37,560 nt of DNA from Bacillota bacterium (GTDB lineage Bacteria > Bacillota > Clostridia > Oscillospirales > Acutalibacteraceae), in the NCBI GenBank assembly GCA_023418995.1, contig JAEZYP010000051.1:1-37560 (forward strand). The letters run 5' to 3'. Positions 1-8,458 of the stretch are shown piece after piece (position 1 is the first letter of the stretch; every line of letters starts with the position of its first letter). The notes under the pieces were generated by a model. It searched no databases and was not told the DNA's origin. It was given only the letters and a program-made list of their open reading frames with translations. The position numbers and the translations under genes are program-made.

Positions 1-66
1 TCCTGTGCTAATCTCTTCATGGGAAGTTTCTGTCCTCTCCTGTGGAATGGTTTGTGGTGAACTCAT
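1..66 (-). CDS. Possible 5' end of a gene running off the left edge
   Basis: An ATG at 66 on the minus strand opens a frame that stays open for 22 codons to the window edge and begins MSSPQTIPQERTETS, a polar start. It lies about 70 bases downstream of the integrase stop, in the same orientation. The upstream ribosome site is weak, so this may be chance. No function can be assigned. Confidence 0.25.
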   Translation of the reverse strand, partial: MSSPQTIPQERTETSHEEISTG

Positions 67-139
67 TCTATCACATGGAGGGCTTTTACTTCCTCTTTTA
101 TTGGGTCACATCATTTTAACCTATACAGCGGAGAAAAAA

Positions 140-1243
140 TTAATTATCCAGCTGAAACGCCGCTTTCAAGAAGTCCTGATCATGCTTGACGTAAATTCTG
201 GTCGTGACCTCAATGCTGGAATGTCCCACCAGCTTTTGAATGGTGTAAATATCCAGCCCCTTTCCGTTGTTATACAGGCGTGATCCATAGGTATGCCTTA
301 AGCCATGGGGGCGTAATACCGGAACATCAGGATATTCGCAGTGGAATGCAATCATAAAGGTATTATATATGCGCTTTTCCCAGTTTGAAGGGCGCATGGC
401 ATTACCTTTGATGTCAGAAATAACGTATCTAATCTTCACCGTGTAGGCAACACGGTCATTTCCTTTGCCCTTATGACGAGTTACCGTACGTGGTATCAGT
501 TGCAAGGCTGTTCTTAGTTCCTCATCCATCGGGAGTGTACGGACAGAGGCTTTGCTTTTGGGTTCACCACATATAAGGATTCCGTTTGTTTCCGTAATGG
601 CTTGTCGAATATGGATTAACCTGTTTTCAAAGTCAATATCATTCCAACGCAATCCCAGATGCTCGCTGCGCCTTAGACCGCATTTTAGCAGAATCATAAT
701 GGAAATACCCAACGGATTCAGTTTGGCGTATTCTATGACTGTCTGTGCCTGCACCGCGGTATAAGGAATGATAGCTTTTTCTGCTTGTGCAGAAATTGGA
801 ACTTTCACGTGCTTACAAGGGTTTTTAGATAGAAGGTCATTGTCGCAGGCATCTTCAAAAATCAGATTCAGCGTCAGCCGCAACTTATGCAGCATGCTCT
901 TTGACATGCTTGCTTTGCTGTTAAGAAACTTTTGAATGTCAGCTTTATGAATACATGCTATTTGGAAGTGGCCAAAGTATGGAATCAAGTGATTTTTAAC
1001 GCAATTCTTATAGGTATATTCATATGTATTTGACCGCACAGAATTTTGTTTGCTGTTTTCCAGCCAGTTGTTCGCTAATTCTGCAAAACAAACATTCGTG
1101 CTGCTGAATTGACCCATTTGACAGTTTAGTTTGAATTGCTCTGCTTTTGTTCTGGCATCCTGTTTGCTTTTGGGACTGAAAAAAGATTTGCGTTCTAATT
1201 TTCTATCCATGTTTCTGCCCAAGGTGATTTTTACCTCATACAA
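140..1243 (-). CDS. Tyrosine recombinase/integrase, probable N-terminal frameshift
   Basis: Phage/ICE-type tyrosine integrase that would cut and rejoin DNA at attachment sites. Seen: an N-terminal arm-binding-like segment (residues 1-40), a SAM-like core-binding domain (about 50-135) and a C-terminal catalytic domain. The catalytic residues are present: R191 in LRRSE, H313 and R316 in HGLRHT, H341 in VGHSS and nucleophile Y351 in RIYVKH. The frame begins at a TTG (1243) with no ribosome site. A much better start, ATG at 1281 eight bases after AAGGAGG, encodes MARHQKKPRTT but is one base out of register and stops after 16 codons. Adding one G near 1250 would join the two as RTTGNLYEVKITLG. The active-site domain is intact, so the protein may be made poorly or not at all. 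It probably marks the edge of an old mobile island. Confidence 0.8.
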   Translation of the reverse strand: MYEVKITLGRNMDRKLERKSFFSPKSKQDARTKAEQFKLNCQMGQFSSTNVCFAELANNWLENSKQNSVRSNTYEYTYKNCVKNHLIPYFGHFQIACIHKADIQKFLNSKASMSKSMLHKLRLTLNLIFEDACDNDLLSKNPCKHVKVPISAQAEKAIIPYTAVQAQTVIEYAKLNPLGISIMILLKCGLRRSEHLGLRWNDIDFENRLIHIRQAITETNGILICGEPKSKASVRTLPMDEELRTALQLIPRTVTRHKGKGNDRVAYTVKIRYVISDIKGNAMRPSNWEKRIYNTFMIAFHCEYPDVPVLRPHGLRHTYGSRLYNNGKGLDIYTIQKLVGHSSIEVTTRIYVKHDQDFLKAAFQLDN

Positions 1244-1278
1244 ATTACCGTGGTTCGGGGCTTCTTTTGGTGTCTTGC

Positions 1279-1296
1279 CATGTGCAGTTCCTCCTT
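1279..1296 (-). promoter_or_regulatory. Ribosome site and original start of the integrase
   Basis: AAGGAGG at 1296-1290 sits eight bases before ATG at 1281. The 16-codon frame it opens ends in TAA just after the point where the integrase frame begins, which argues that this was the authentic start before a one-base loss. Confidence 0.6.
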
Positions 1297-1369
1297 GTAA
1301 AGATGAGGCTGATGCAGTACAATGAAACTTAGGACTTCCATTATACTGTCAGCCTAGTGTTGGTGGTGA

Positions 1370-1401
1370 GCCGCTATGACTGCGCCAACAGTCATAGCGG
1401 C
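1370..1401 (+). terminator. Perfect 13-bp hairpin, terminator-like
   Basis: GCCGCTATGACTG pairs perfectly with CAGTCATAGCGGC across a 6-base loop (CGCCAA). TTATTT follows on the plus strand, a weak U-tract. No intact plus-strand gene precedes it, so it may be a remnant of a lost operon or a barrier protecting the integrase promoter region. Confidence 0.5.
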
Positions 1402-1407
1402 TTATTT

Positions 1408-1876
1408 ATGTATAAAGTGGAGCTAAACAATGAAAAAGGATATTTTCAAGTGTCCTATCATTATCGCTCCTATATATCTACTTATCAGTGCCTGATCCGA
1501 GATGTACCGAAAATCGCATATACCATTCAGCAGGCCATGCTGACGAATTAAAAATAAAAAAACAGGTGAAATATTATGAAATACAAAAAGATAACCTTGC
1601 TGTTTTGCATAGCCCTGTGCATTACCTTGGAATGATTTTAGAGCTGTGCAAAAACATTTTAACGTTAAAGTTGACGATGATTTTATAATGCATCCACGGT
1701 ATGCTTTTACACCTATTCCTTAACTGTCATAAATAATTGGTTGAAAAAACGGTCGTTTATGATACGACAAAATTATATGCAAAATCTATGACGCATTACC
1801 CATACGATTTTGGAATGGGTGTATTTAAATCGGGACGCGAGCACGTTCCGTTATTATTATGTTGGGAGAAATTGAA
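1408..1876 (+). other. Gap with decayed gene fragments, two signal-peptide-like starts
   Basis: No intact gene is visible. A 47-codon frame (1408-1551) opens with MYKVELNNEKGYFQVSY and has no recognised family. In other frames, ATG at 1430 gives MKKDIFKCPIIIAPIYLL and stops at 1495. ATG at 1576, after AGGTGA, gives MKYKKITLLFCIALCITL and stops at 1635. Both short peptides have the basic N-terminus and hydrophobic core of an export or lipoprotein signal, cut off by stops. I read the stretch as degraded genes of exported proteins. ACCCAT and ATGGGT flank a short spacer at about 1798-1820. Confidence 0.35.
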
Positions 1877-2469
1877 ATGAAAAATTATATTTTCGGATAT
1901 GCAAGAGTATCCACGGAAGCGCAGAATCTTGACCGCCAACTCGATGCGTTGAAACGGTACGGGGTGGATACAATCTACAACGAAAAGATGACCGGCACGA
2001 AAAGATGACCGGCACGAAAAAAGACCGCCCGGAGCTAACGAAGATGCTGGATAGGATCACTGAGGGCGATACGATTGTGATAGAGTCGCTTTCCCGTCTT
2101 GGTAGGAGTACAAAAGACTTGATTGAACTGGTAGAGCTATTTGAAAGCAAAAAGGTTCACTTGGTATCCCTGAAAGAATCCATTGATACCAGTACGCCCA
2201 CAGGGAAACTTCTCTTCACTTTGATGAGTGCCCTCGCTCAGTTTGAGCGGGATGTGATCGCCGAGCGAACAAAAGAAGGGCTGAAATTTGCGAAAGCCCG
2301 TGGCCGCATGGGAGGAAGGCCGAAGATCGACGAAGCCAAGGTGAAGCAGGCAGTGAAGCTTTATAACACTCGGCAGTATTCCGTTAAGGAGATTGAGGAG
2401 TTGACCGGGGTGAAGAAGGCAACTTTGTATAGGAGTTTAATTGATAAAAACTATAAAGTTCAAATTTGA
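1877..2469 (+). pseudogene. Serine recombinase (resolvase/invertase), split by a 17-bp duplication
   Basis: A small serine recombinase of the Tn3-resolvase/Hin/Pin type. The first part (1877-2008) encodes the start of the catalytic domain with YARVST, whose serine (residue 12) is the nucleophile, and ends in TGA after 43 codons. The second part (2005-2469, 154 codons) continues with DRPELTKML, SLSRLGRS, the long E helix and a C-terminal helix-turn-helix (VKEIEELTGVKKATLYRSL). The break is caused by an exact tandem copy of a 17-base unit at 1983-2016; removing one copy restores a single frame of about 190 residues, the normal family length. The fragments overlap as ATGA, so the second could be translated, but it lacks the catalytic serine. 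Start 1877 follows GGGAGAAATTGAA. Confidence 0.85.
1983..2016 (+). repeat. 17-bp perfect tandem duplication inside the recombinase gene
   Basis: The unit AAAAGATGACCGGCACG occurs at 1983-1999 and again at 2000-2016 without a mismatch. Seventeen is not a multiple of three, so the copy shifts the reading frame. It looks like a replication-slippage event. Confidence 0.95.
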
Positions 2470-2498
2470 AATATAAATGCATTAATTGTTGCATTTAC

Positions 2499-2527
2499 TT
2501 GATATTTATTCTGTGTTCAGGTAAAAT
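2499..2527 (+). promoter_or_regulatory. Sigma-A promoter for the polysaccharide operon
   Basis: TTGATA at 2499-2504 and TAAAAT at 2522-2527 are separated by 17 bases and lie about 50 bases before the permease start. The position fits the head of the export and biosynthesis operon. Confidence 0.55.
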
Positions 2528-2578
2528 GATTTCACGTAGAATACGGAAAAATTATTAAATAATGCAAGGAAAATGACT

Positions 2579-3367
2579 ATGATTGATAAAATTAAAACAC
2601 AAACATCTACTTTTTTACATTATAACGGACTTCTCCATGAATTAGTTATACGTGATATCAAAGTACGCTATAGAAGATCTGTTTTAGGTCTGCTTTGGAC
2701 GGTTTTAAATCCCTTGTTAATGATGACGATTCAGACAATCGTGTTCTCGACTTTCTTTACATCAAAGATTCAAAATTTTCCAGTTTATTTGCTTATAGGG
2801 AATATTGTTTTCTCCATGAATTCTGAATCGACTTCTCAGGCATTGTTTTCAATAGTGGGAAATTCAGGATTAATTAAAAAGGTCTACATCCCAAAATATT
2901 TGTTTCCCTTTTCAAAAGTATTATCTTGTCTTGTGAATTTTGCTTTTTCATTTGTCGCTTTAATTATCGTAATGCTTGTAACTAGGTCGCAATTTCACAT
3001 AGAAATGCTGCTGTCTTTTATTCCACTCTTTTATTTGCTGCTTTTTTCTATTGGGTTAAGCTTTACGCTTTCCGCTATTACAGTGTACTTCAGAGATATT
3101 GCGCATTTATATAGTGTGTTTATTACGGCCTGGATGTATTTGACACCTATTTTCTATCCAATGGATATGTTACCACCACAAATACAAGCTGTAATAAATT
3201 GGAACCCCATGTATCAATATATTAAATATTTTCGGCTACTTATAATGGATGGAATTATTCCCGCGTGGAGGACGAATTTATTTTGTTTCGGATTGGGTGC
3301 AGCAATGTTAATAATTGGAGTGTATATGTTTCAAAAACTGCAAGATAAATTTATTTTGCATATATAG
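2579..3367 (+). CDS. ABC-2 type polysaccharide export permease (Wzm/TagG-like)
   Basis: Membrane subunit of an ABC exporter that moves a lipid-linked polysaccharide across the cytoplasmic membrane. At 262 residues it has the family's usual size. Seen: the amphipathic N-terminal segment with RDIKVRYRRSVLGLLWTVLNPL, the conserved entry motif of Wzm/TagG/KpsM-type ABC-2 permeases, then about six hydrophobic segments and the late YLTPIFYP motif. The ATG at 2579 is chosen because AAGGA lies eight bases upstream; the alternative ATG at 2573 is too close to it. The next gene encodes the ATPase, 23 bases downstream, and both should form one complex. Permease family is clear; the exported polymer (capsule-like or teichoic-like) cannot be told from this protein. 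Confidence 0.93.
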   Translation: MIDKIKTQTSTFLHYNGLLHELVIRDIKVRYRRSVLGLLWTVLNPLLMMTIQTIVFSTFFTSKIQNFPVYLLIGNIVFSMNSESTSQALFSIVGNSGLIKKVYIPKYLFPFSKVLSCLVNFAFSFVALIIVMLVTRSQFHIEMLLSFIPLFYLLLFSIGLSFTLSAITVYFRDIAHLYSVFITAWMYLTPIFYPMDMLPPQIQAVINWNPMYQYIKYFRLLIMDGIIPAWRTNLFCFGLGAAMLIIGVYMFQKLQDKFILHI

Positions 3368-3390
3368 TAGATGCAAGGAAGGAACTTTGA

Positions 3391-4938
3391 ATGGAAGATT
3401 ACAGAGCAAAAAATTACTATATGGTAGAGACTTTGAAGAAAGAAATACAAAAGTACTCTGTTATTTCGTTTGATATTGATGATACATTGCTCCTGTACAA
3501 TGTGATGAATCCTGGCGATATTATGAAATCGGTTGAAGGTTATGTTCAAAAGACTTATAATATAACAGGATTCTCCTATATTTATTCAGAAATGCTGCAA
3601 TCAATGCGAGCACAACAGGCAAGCCAGAAGGATGAAGTGCCTTTTAGTGAGCTTTATGCGTTGCTCCAACAGAGGCTCAACCTTGACTGTTCTCAAGTCG
3701 CTAAAGAGGAATTGCATCAGTTTGAAAACCATACTTTCGCCAATCCCATAATGAAACAGATTTATCAGATTGCAGTTGAAAGTAAGAAGAAAATTATTAT
3801 TATTGCTGATTCCATTTATTCAAATGATTTCCTTACAACCCTTTTACATAACAAAGGCTTCGATTTATTTGAAACAGTCTATTCGTCCGGAGAAACAGGT
3901 AACTCAAAGTCGACCGGAAAATTATATCAGCATATCTTGGAATCGGAACAAATTGATCCAAAATCCTGGCTGCATATTGGAGATAATTGGCAGTCTGATT
4001 TCGAAATATTAAGGCATACCGGGATTACCGCTTATTTTTATCAGCCGCTTAGAGATCGGTATTATGCAGACAAGGCAAAGAAGGAAGCGCTTATCAAAGA
4101 GCAGGGACAGGATGTTCCTGTTGAGAAACCTGCTGAAAATACGCTGGAATACTCTACGCAAAAAGCACAGAGTATTAATAATTACTACACGCAAGTGTTA
4201 AGCCCGGCTGAGGAAATTATTGTAAACGTAGAAAATGTTTCTATGATGTTTAATCTCAGCAGTGAAAAGGTAGACAGCATTAAGGAATACGTCATTAAAC
4301 TTCTCAAACGGCAGTTGCTGTTTCAGGAGTTTTGGGCGTTGAAGAATATCAGTTTCAATGTGCACAAAGGAGAAAAAATAGGCCTGGTCGGACTAAACGG
4401 TTCCGGAAAAAGTACGATGCTGAAAATCATTTCTGGTGTTCTAAAACCGACAGAAGGGGCTATTTGTGTAAGGGGAAACATAGCTCCTTTAATTGAGCTT
4501 GGGGCTGGCTTTGATTTTGATTTAACTGCCAGGGAAAATGTATTTCTAAATGGGGCGATTCTTGGTTACTCAAAAAAGGAAATGGAATGCCATTATAGTG
4601 AAATTATTGATTTTTCAGAGTTGAAAGAGTTTGAAAATGTTCCAATTAAAAATTATTCTTCCGGTATGGTAGCCCGCTTAGGATTTGCAATTGCGACCTG
4701 TCATACGCCGGATATTTTGATTATCGATGAAATCCTATCTGTTGGAGATTTTGAATTTCAAAAAAAATGTCATAAAAAAATGAGGGAACTGGCAGGGAAA
4801 GGTACCACGGTTCTTTTTGTGTCGCATTCTGCTCAGGAAATTGTTGATATGTGCGATAAAGCAGTCTGGTTGGAGCACGGACAGGTTGTGGATATTGGGG
4901 AAGCAGAGTTTATTGTTAATAAGTATTTGAATCAGTAA
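3391..4938 (+). CDS. HAD-domain / polysaccharide ABC transporter ATPase fusion (Wzt-like)
   Basis: A 515-residue protein with two modules. Residues about 20-220 form a HAD-superfamily hydrolase-like domain: nucleophile motif FDIDDTLL near 26, motif II-like IADS, a lysine in GNSKSTGK, and HIGDNWQSD near 194. After a polar linker (about 225-280), residues 280-515 are a Wzt/TagH-type ATPase with Walker A GLNGSGKST near 334, signature YSSGMVARLGFA near 420, Walker B ILIIDE and H-loop FVSHS. The protein ends right after the nucleotide-binding domain, so it lacks the C-terminal carbohydrate-binding domain of O-antigen Wzt proteins that recognise chain ends. Start ATG follows AAGGAAGG. It pairs with the upstream permease. 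The HAD part resembles the HAD domain of the protein at 5300. I infer a phosphatase or phosphate-recognition role tied to export; this is untested. Confidence 0.88.
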   Translation: MEDYRAKNYYMVETLKKEIQKYSVISFDIDDTLLLYNVMNPGDIMKSVEGYVQKTYNITGFSYIYSEMLQSMRAQQASQKDEVPFSELYALLQQRLNLDCSQVAKEELHQFENHTFANPIMKQIYQIAVESKKKIIIIADSIYSNDFLTTLLHNKGFDLFETVYSSGETGNSKSTGKLYQHILESEQIDPKSWLHIGDNWQSDFEILRHTGITAYFYQPLRDRYYADKAKKEALIKEQGQDVPVEKPAENTLEYSTQKAQSINNYYTQVLSPAEEIIVNVENVSMMFNLSSEKVDSIKEYVIKLLKRQLLFQEFWALKNISFNVHKGEKIGLVGLNGSGKSTMLKIISGVLKPTEGAICVRGNIAPLIELGAGFDFDLTARENVFLNGAILGYSKKEMECHYSEIIDFSELKEFENVPIKNYSSGMVARLGFAIATCHTPDILIIDEILSVGDFEFQKKCHKKMRELAGKGTTVLFVSHSAQEIVDMCDKAVWLEHGQVVDIGEAEFIVNKYLNQ

Positions 4939-5299
4939 GAACGATGTTCACAGCGGAGGATAATCATGTATGATAAAATTAAATACTATAACAAGATTTT
5001 GCAAAAATAAAAGTAGATTTCTATTCTTCTACCCCTGAAATGCTTCAAGATTCTAATTTCAAGGTCGGAATAAAGTACTGAGTGAAACAACATTGTGTGT
5101 AACAGCTTCAGCTTTATTAAGTGATGCCTTAGGAAGGCAGAAGAAAAAGTCATATAGTGAATCGTTTGGAATTCAGGGTTTGCTTGCCAGTATAAATATT
5201 TGTACAAATGGATTACTCATTTAAACTGTCAGCTTTCTATTTAATTTATACTATTTTAAAGTATCTAAAATTATAGAACGATTTTTAAGGAGAAGAAAT
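4939..5299 (+). other. Gap holding a gene remnant with an intact ribosome site
   Basis: GCGGAGG precedes ATG at 4966, which opens MYDKIKYYNKILQK and then meets TAA (ends 5010). The downstream 200 bases have no long frame in any register. This looks like the preserved 5' end of a deleted or decayed operon gene. The region also contains the promoter candidate at 5180-5208. Confidence 0.4.
5180..5208 (+). promoter_or_regulatory. Possible sigma-A promoter before the 1034-residue protein
   Basis: TTGCTT and TACAAA with a 17-base spacer, 92 bases before the ATG at 5300. The match is modest and the surroundings are AT-rich, so chance is possible. Confidence 0.3.
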
Positions 5300-8200
5300 A
5301 TGCATGATATAACTTCATTGTTGTCAATTGTCATTCCGGTTTATAACTCTGAAAAAGATTTGCCAAAATGTTTAGACAGTATATTTGCAGAGACGTATAA
5401 AAATATTGAACTGATTATAGTTAATAATGGTTCAATGGGTAATGTAAATGAAATTATAGAAGATTATCGCTTGGCATACCCCAAATATGCAATGAAGGTA
5501 GTAGAACACAAGGAAAATCAGGGGCTGTTTTTAGCTCGAGTAAGCGGCGTAGAAATAGCAAGTGGTGATTATATCACTTTTATGGATAGTGACGATGCTG
5601 TGTCGGTTGACTTCCATTATAAACTTATTCAAAATGCCTGCAAAACCGGGTCCGATGTTGTAATGGCTGATTATCTGCATGATTTTGAAGAAAGAGGTCT
5701 TCAATATTACAATTTAAATCCGGTTGCCATGTCTGATATGGAATTATACGGTGAAAATTGTTTAAAAGCTTTTTTCGAATCTGAAGGTGGATGCTTCACC
5801 TGGCATGCGGTATGGACGAAAATTTACAAAAAAGATTTATGGGACAGGGTCTATGAGGATATAAAACATATCACGGATAAATTTGTTTTAAGTGAGGACA
5901 TTGTTTTCAGCACAATTTTGCTGTCAAAAGCGAAAAAGCTTACAAACATTCATGGTGTCCATTATTATCATGCTGTTTCAAAGCAAGCGGCTTCATCCAA
6001 CATGGGAGCTAGCTATGATAAGATGATGATGAGTCTGAATGATCAATTAATAGCATATGGTATTATTGAAAACTATTTGAAAAAATACGAATTGTATGAA
6101 AAATACAAAATAAATTATAAAGCTTATAAAGGGTATATTTTAAAAGTTGTAATGGCAAACATTAAATTGGGCTTTTTTGATCCGATAAAAAAGAAAAAGT
6201 TGTACGACTATTGTAAGCGTGTATTTCAGATAGATAAGATTGAATACCCGAGTGAGCGGGAACGTTTTTTTGAAATTTGCTTATCTCCATATAATAATGG
6301 GATAGAAAAAGTCAAAAAAGAAATTCTCTGTGATGATATCGAGTATGTAAGTTTTGATATATTTGATACTTTGATAACACGCCCATTCTGGGAACCTGCG
6401 GATTTGTTTAAACTATTGAACAAAGAATTTAACTCTTTATATAACGGCGGAAATTTTGTGGATTTTTCAAAAATACGTCAGGAAGCGGAGTCTGCCGCAA
6501 GGAAAAAATGCATGGCGGAGCATTCCTCTTATGAGGAAGTTAATCTTCAGGAAATATATGAAGAGATTTCCGAAACATACAATATCACGCCTGATATCAG
6601 CAGACGATTGATGGAAAAGGAACTTGAGCTGGAACTTGAGTTTTGTACTATGAGAAAAGCGGGCTGGGAGTTGTATGATTTTGCGCTTAGAAACTATAAA
6701 AAAATCATTTGTGTATCTGATATGTATTTGCCGCAGGATATGATTCAAAAACTCCTCAAAAAAAACGGCTACGAAAAAATTAATAAGATATTTATTTCAT
6801 CTGAATTCAGATTATGTAAATATAACAGTCAGTTGTTTAAAGCTGTGCTGAAGGATCTTAAAATTGAAAACAGTAGTGCAATGATACATATAGGGGATAA
6901 TTACTATTCTGATTATTCTACCCCTTCCGGCATAGGGATTCGAGCTATACATTTTGTTAAATCTGTGGATTTGTTCCAGAATTTAAACCAGTCCATATAT
7001 ACGGGTGAAAGCTTTAGAAACATTTACAATTTTAGTAACAACCATGCCGCGTTAGGGTATATGGGAATTCGGTGTATGCTGGGGTTGGTCGCGAATCATA
7101 TATTTGATAACCCGTTTATGGAGTTTAATTCTTTATCTGATTTTAATGCTGATCCAAAGTATATAGGATATTATCCGTTGGGAATGTACGTCTATACTCT
7201 GGCGAACTGGCTGGTAAGGCAGGTAGCCGGAAAGAAATATAAGACGATTCATTTTATTTCTCGAGACGGATATTTAGTAAAACAAGCTTATGAAATTATA
7301 AAGGCCAGCAGTCCCCTTGCATTGCCTGAAGCAAATTATTTGTACGTTTCACGTAAATCTATGATGGGACTGATGGTTTCATGTAGAAAAGATTTGCTTG
7401 CGCTTGGTAGTTTTATTAATATTTTCGCATATTCGCCTGAGAAACTTCTTAATGATCTGAAGGATATCATTAAGGCAGAAAAGTTATTAAAAGCTGAACA
7501 AATTTGTGCTGAGCGTAAAATTCTTTATCGTAAGAATTTTGCTACTCAGTACGAATGGGATCAGTTTATGAATGTTTATGAGGACAACTTCTATTGCGAA
7601 ACCGCTATTACTGAGTATAGGCAAAAAATGCGTACATACTTTGGTAGTATCGTCAATGCTCATGATTGTACTTTTGATGTAGGATACAGCGGAAGGACAG
7701 AAGCGCTGCTTTGCGGTCTGCTCAATATTCGGTTGGACGCTTTTTATATTTACTTCAATGAAGAAAGGGCGCTTTACTGCGCGAGGCAATTTGACTTTAA
7801 CATTACAGCATTTGAAAAAGACAGTGTATCTGTTTCACACATGATGCTCTTAGAGACTTTTATTTCCGACTCGGGACCAAGCTGTGTTGGCTATAAAATT
7901 TCGGAAAATCAATTAGAACCCATTTGGGGTGAAATGGAGTTTAATTATCAAACTATATTTATCATAAAAGCAATGCAAAATGCCGCTCTTGATTTTGTAA
8001 CAGATATGCAAAAAACTTATGGCGCGTATATGGATTTGCTTTATTTCAGAAATGAAGATGCAGCTTTGCCCTTTCATTATTTATTGGAGCAAGCAAAAAA
8101 CTTTGACCGGAGGATATTTAGTGCTGCTATGTGGAAAGATGGATTATGCTTTGATAAGGAAATCAGTTTATATGATTATTGGGGAAAACTGGTATGCGAG

Positions 8201-8404
8201 CATAAGGCTCCAAACAATTACAATCCTTATTTTGATTATGATTATCTTGCAAGATGGAAAAAACTTGCCGTTTTAATGCTGTTTGATCGCAAAGTTTTGA
8301 AAGAAAAGGTCAAAACTAAATTTTCCGATCATACTTTTCTTTTAAAGACAATGAGAATTTGTTACAGCATTCCAAGGGGTATTAAACGAGCTATTTTTAA
8401 GTAG
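5300..8404 (+). CDS. Three-module protein: GT2 glycosyltransferase, HAD domain, COG5610-like C-terminus
   Basis: A 1034-residue cytoplasmic protein. Residues 1-330 are a family-2 (GT-A fold) glycosyltransferase: LSIVIPVYNSEKDLPKCLDS, NNGS where NDGS is usual, and the metal-binding TFMDSDDA near 95. Residues about 345-560 are a HAD domain: YVSFDIFDTLITRPF near 350, ICVSDMYLP, a lysine in RLCKYNSQLF and MIHIGDNYYSD near 528. Residues about 600-1034 carry FISRDGYLVKQAY near 652, YVSRKS and FDVGYSGRTEAL near 792. This HAD plus RDGY architecture matches my recollection of the predicted hydrolases of COG5610 in polysaccharide loci. AAGGAG precedes the ATG. It probably adds a sugar to the chain; the role of the last two domains is unknown. 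The 454-residue protein at 23946 carries the same C-terminal module alone. Confidence 0.85.
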   Translation: MHDITSLLSIVIPVYNSEKDLPKCLDSIFAETYKNIELIIVNNGSMGNVNEIIEDYRLAYPKYAMKVVEHKENQGLFLARVSGVEIASGDYITFMDSDDAVSVDFHYKLIQNACKTGSDVVMADYLHDFEERGLQYYNLNPVAMSDMELYGENCLKAFFESEGGCFTWHAVWTKIYKKDLWDRVYEDIKHITDKFVLSEDIVFSTILLSKAKKLTNIHGVHYYHAVSKQAASSNMGASYDKMMMSLNDQLIAYGIIENYLKKYELYEKYKINYKAYKGYILKVVMANIKLGFFDPIKKKKLYDYCKRVFQIDKIEYPSERERFFEICLSPYNNGIEKVKKEILCDDIEYVSFDIFDTLITRPFWEPADLFKLLNKEFNSLYNGGNFVDFSKIRQEAESAARKKCMAEHSSYEEVNLQEIYEEISETYNITPDISRRLMEKELELELEFCTMRKAGWELYDFALRNYKKIICVSDMYLPQDMIQKLLKKNGYEKINKIFISSEFRLCKYNSQLFKAVLKDLKIENSSAMIHIGDNYYSDYSTPSGIGIRAIHFVKSVDLFQNLNQSIYTGESFRNIYNFSNNHAALGYMGIRCMLGLVANHIFDNPFMEFNSLSDFNADPKYIGYYPLGMYVYTLANWLVRQVAGKKYKTIHFISRDGYLVKQAYEIIKASSPLALPEANYLYVSRKSMMGLMVSCRKDLLALGSFINIFAYSPEKLLNDLKDIIKAEKLLKAEQICAERKILYRKNFATQYEWDQFMNVYEDNFYCETAITEYRQKMRTYFGSIVNAHDCTFDVGYSGRTEALLCGLLNIRLDAFYIYFNEERALYCARQFDFNITAFEKDSVSVSHMMLLETFISDSGPSCVGYKISENQLEPIWGEMEFNYQTIFIIKAMQNAALDFVTDMQKTYGAYMDLLYFRNEDAALPFHYLLEQAKNFDRRIFSAAMWKDGLCFDKEISLYDYWGKLVCEHKAPNNYNPYFDYDYLARWKKLAVLMLFDRKVLKEKVKTKFSDHTFLLKTMRICYSIPRGIKRAIFK

Positions 8405-8458
8405 TATTCGGTAATAGTGCGCACTTGGAAGAAAATATTGTTTAAAGGAGAATAAGAG

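Noticed and set aside
1370..1401. Hairpin as a recombination or CRISPR-like repeat
   Set aside because: It occurs once, with no spacers or second copy, and the perfect stem with a short loop is better explained as a terminator-like element.
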